A stretch of DNA of 64,000 bases from Hymenoscyphus infarciens (lineage: Eukaryota > Ascomycota > Leotiomycetes > Helotiales > Helotiaceae): the NCBI GenBank assembly GCA_001414345.1, contig LLCB01000254.1, forward strand, positions 1 to 64,000, given 5' to 3'. The translations under genes were made by a program, and so were the position numbers. The notes beneath the pieces were generated by a model. The model saw only the letters and a list, made by a program, of their open reading frames with translations, was not told the DNA's origin and did not search any database. Below, piece after piece: positions 60,856-64,000 of this stretch. The first letter of the stretch is position 1, and each line of letters opens with the position of its first letter.

Positions 60856-63449
60856 TCAGCAGTCATAGAAAACATCGCTCTCATCGTCACTGCTAATGTC
60901 AACAAGCTCGACCCGCTTCCTAACATTGACAATGCTGTTCTCGATTTCATCATCATCTATGACAACGATCGAAGCCTTCTTGCGATGACCAGCAACGGGC
61001 GCCTCGTGGCGACGAGCAAAAGGAGCTCGAACAGGAATAACTCGCGGTGCTGGGACAACAACATAATCCTCCTCATCAAGAACGACAACTTCCTTCTTCT
61101 TATCATAAATCGGAGCTCGAAATTGAGGAATCTGAGGCGCCCGGACAGCGTCGAGACTCCCCTCATCATCGATAACAACCACATCTTCCTTCTCATCATC
61201 ATCGATAACGATTGGACGAGCGGAAACCCCATCCGCCTTGTCCAACTCCTTCCTAATACTCTCGTAGAGCAACTTCGCAGCAACAGAAGGAACAGAATTC
61301 CCAATCTGCTTGATCTTCGCCGTTACGCCGCCCACGAACTTATGGTTGAGTGGGTATCCTTGAAGAGTCGCGAATTCCCGAACTGTGAATCGTCGCTTGC
61401 CCTCAGGATGGTAACCGCTGGGTCCTCCGTCACAAGTGATGGTGTTTCTGAGGATCGCGTTTCCGTTCCAGGGAGTCTTGTACTTGTCGGGCGTATAACG
61501 AACTAGATTGACGTTGTGGTCGAGGGCAAGGGCTTGTCGGGGATTTTGGGGAATGGTTGCGAGTGCTTGATTGACTGTTACGAAGGGCTTTACGCCGGTT
61601 TCGGGGTTGGCGAAGGGACCGTGGGTTGCCTTTGGGAATTGCGGGAGAATTTCACCAGGGCTGTGGGAGGTTAGCGTGAGAATGTGGACATATTTGGGGT
61701 GGATGGGGACTTACCAGGAAGCAATAACTACGAGTCGGTTTCTGTTGGCTGGGATTCCCTGGAGATGTGTTAGCATTGCATGCCAGGTATGTGTTGAGTA
61801 CTAACCCATTCTTGCAATTTGACTCGCTTCCACCTAATGGAGAAATTCAAACTAGCGAGCATATTGACGACCTTAGCAAAATATACCAAATGTTTCTCCA
61901 TCAGAATGCCGTCTGTTTGTTCGAGCGTAACGACTCTAGGCCTCGCTAATTTAACCATCTCTTCGACAACAAACAAACTCGCAACATTCATCTCATCGTT
62001 GGGACCTGGTCGAACTTTGCAGCGTGCGTAGTATTGACATGGACAAGAAAGGTGCAAAATATCAACACCAGCCGACTCTTTCCCAGCTTCGGATTGTTGT
62101 GACTGTTCAATCATGTCGAAGACCGGCTTTTGATGGCATATGGCACCGGGAAAGTTTTTGCGCCAACTAGCACATGCTGATTCATCAAAGTCGACACCCC
62201 ATTTGATAACGAGACCTGCTTGAGCAGCCCCGCGAGTCGTTCCTCCAGAGCCGCAAAATGCATCACCGTAGGTCAATGGTTGTCCCAGAGTTCTGTTGAT
62301 TCGCTTCTCTGGTTCTGGAATTTGGGCTCGAGGAGCTGGAACCGACCCTATATCAGGAAATTCGTCATGAAGAACGGCCCCGTGCTTTCTGGTACCAAAT
62401 AGACCTCCATTGCTTGACCGGATGGGAATTTGTGGGGGTGAGCCTCTGTTCAAGTCGATATCACCCAGAGTGTTTCTCAAACTGTCGACTCTCTCGGGAC
62501 TGTGCTTCTTGTTGGAAGCTGTATCTTGGCTGGACGAAACTCTTCGTTTTCGCTTGTTGGGTGACACCTCAACCACTTGGTCTTCCTCCGGAGATCTTGG
62601 TTCTTCCTTGGCAGTTCCCTCTCTCCAATTGTTGAACTGAATGGCGTCATGAACTCGAAGAGAAGGATCCAGAACATCGCCACCTAGACGCTCCAAGGAA
62701 TTGTTCCTCCATTGGAATTTTGTTTCCGTTGCCGAGATGATATCTGTAAAACACCATCTGGCCACCAATGGTGCATCATTTCTGATTTTCTCCTGGGTAT
62801 TTTCCATCATTTCCTCGGCGTTCAACTTGTTTCCCTTGTCGTCGGTCCGGACGTTGAATTCGCTTTTGTCCCAGCATCTCAACTCGACGTCACTCTCGTC
62901 AAAGAACCGATTGGTTTGGATTAACTTTCTGATCTTCTTGATCTGTAGCTTCTCGATGCCGTCCTCCATTTTTACCAGGGGAACCTCGGTAATTCTTTCA
63001 ATAGCCGGATGATCAATGTCCACCTCTTTGATGAAGCAAACTTCATTCATCTTTTTCGGTAGCAGTCCCCCCATCAGCGAGTTTCTCCGCAGTAAATGAC
63101 CACGTAGAAAGACCTCCCAGGTGAGAGTGCTTTGCAAAACCCGTGTGATCTTGAGGAAATCGCCAGATAACAATTCCACGGTCTTGTTGCTTGTCAAGTA
63201 GCCTTGGTCGACTCTCTTTCCCGGGATGACCATGAAGTGATGTTCGATCTCTGGTGTTCGAGTTTCGAAATTTCCAGGTTTGCTGCGACGTGGTGCTCGC
63301 TCGTTACCTGCTTGGTCTTGGGCGGGTACATCATCCTCATCAGTTAGATCGAGAATTTCAATGAGCTTGAGATAATCGTCGTCTTCAGCCTGGGCTCGCT
63401 GTTCTTCATCGTCGTCATCATCGATCCAGATAGAGATGCGATCCGACAT
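60856..63449 (-). CDS. rid: RID/Masc1-type DNA (cytosine-5) methyltransferase homologue
   Basis: Three exons (63449-61806, 61758-61715, 61660-60856) encode 830 residues, close to the 845 I recall for Neurospora RID. Residues 1-390 hold acidic N-terminal motifs and a BAH-like region. The catalytic half has the AdoMet motif FCGSGG at 398-403, SCPCQ with catalytic Cys at 471, and EQT at 510-512 where most C5-methyltransferases have ENV; this EQT variant is what I recall for RID/Masc1 enzymes. Later come PGEILPQFPKATHG, FTVREFATLQGYP and the final AdoMet motif QIGNSVP (681-687). RID is required for RIP in Neurospora and Masc1 for MIP in Ascobolus. The 115-residue tail after about 710 repeats hydrophobic-acidic motifs (IVIDDDE, VVVIDDE, VVVLDEED, IVVIDDDE, LVDISSDDE). 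The first ATG is 63449; the open codons upstream begin with TTG. Confidence 0.94.
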
Positions 63450-64000
63450 GATGGAAGCTAGCAATGGTCAGAGATCGCTGATTCAAAGTATGAAGGTGAG
63501 ACTTGAATAGGGAACGATAGCGGGGCCCGATAATGGATGCCGACTAAGCTTGTGGGACGAAATGAAAGCGTGGGTAAGTGAGGAAAGGTTTGACCTTCGA
63601 AGAGACGGAGTCAAGCCTCGATCTATCGATCTTGCAATCTTTCGATAGATCGAGTCTCACAAGAGAAGAGTGCGAAGCGGAATGTGAACCTACTTGGAAT
63701 CTGGCAGTGCGGTGTCACCACTTGAGTTGCCTCAACTTCCGCAATTTTTGGTGGAGAGAAAAGCTGCCTAGAAGATTGAGTGTCAGTCCCAAGCGGTGCC
63801 TGTGGCGCCCAGAGGAAAGGGCGTACCTTATATCAAGGCCATACAAAGCCAATCAATGCGGCGGAGGAAGATTGGCGGAGAGTGACAAGATGCTGAGAAG
63901 TTTGTGGGTTGTTGAAGGGTTGACGGAAGTCAAAATTGTTTCTGGTGTGAGTGAGTGCAAAGGGGAATCACGCCCTCACTCCAACCCTGCTTTAACACTG
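63450..64000. promoter_or_regulatory. Upstream region of the rid-like gene
   Basis: No gene is seen. It carries a perfect 13-bp palindrome (listed separately), a small TTGAG/CTCAA inverted repeat near 63721-63734, and presumably the promoter of the methyltransferase gene. Confidence 0.5.
63617..63654. repeat. Perfect 13-bp inverted repeat upstream of the rid-like gene
   Basis: CTCGATCTATCGA (63617-63629) and TCGATAGATCGAG (63642-63654) pair exactly around 12 bases. It lies about 170-205 bp upstream of the start codon and could be a dimeric regulator site or an RNA hairpin in a leader. Confidence 0.7.

Overview
This is a eukaryotic window from a filamentous ascomycete, probably a Leotiomycete; the class is an inference from overall gene character, not from a search. 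The genes have short introns (about 50-90 nt) with GT-AG or occasional GC-AG ends and CTAAC-like branch sites. Gene-rich blocks of ordinary composition alternate with very AT-rich blocks that are almost empty of CpA/TpG, full of TpA and full of stop codons. That is the pattern left by repeat-induced point mutation (RIP).

Layout. 232-6479 is a pogo/Fot1-like DNA transposon with 86-bp inverted ends and TA target duplications, split by a 4.27-kb LTR element (364-bp LTRs, GAAGG target duplication). 7131-15653 holds a GPI-anchored GH76 alpha-mannosidase, the exocytic R-SNARE (synaptobrevin/Snc) and the mitochondrial arginine-biosynthesis polyprotein ARG5,6. 16195-27984 is an 11.8-kb RIP-degraded Ty3/gypsy-type element on the minus strand with 160-bp LTRs. 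28.4-37.0 kb is a mosaic of microsatellites, an impala/mimp-like MITE (28879-29391) and a 6.84-kb inverted-repeat element whose ends carry AAATCGT-type heptamers. 38168-40423 is a secreted six-hairpin glycosidase. 40.4-42.7 kb is repeat-bearing DNA, followed by an 815-residue nuclear-looking protein of unknown function. 47.1-50.5 kb is a housekeeping run: ribosomal protein eL14, NAC alpha subunit and ATP synthase subunit d. Then come an HSL-type alpha/beta hydrolase, a wrecked isochorismatase-family pseudogene beside an assembly flaw, the SRP receptor alpha subunit, the Yif1 trafficking protein, a 12-bp minisatellite and a RID/Masc1-type cytosine-5 DNA methyltransferase homologue.

Connections. 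The most interesting pairing is a complete gene for the RID-type methyltransferase (in Neurospora RID is required for RIP) in the same 64 kb as heavily RIP-mutated transposons. Both tails of this RID homologue carry repeated hydrophobic-acidic motifs that look like SUMO-interacting motifs. The two LTRs of the gypsy element differ almost only by transitions, and the more mutated half of each LTR is the inner half, so the edge of the mutated domain can be read directly. Snc, SRP receptor and Yif1 all serve the secretory pathway, and the two glycosidases are secretory cargo, but they are scattered and on different strands; I see no functional cluster.

Limits: exon borders are inferred from splice signals and reading frame. 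Transposon identities rest on ends, target duplications and short recognisable protein stretches. No tRNA, rRNA or CRISPR array was found.
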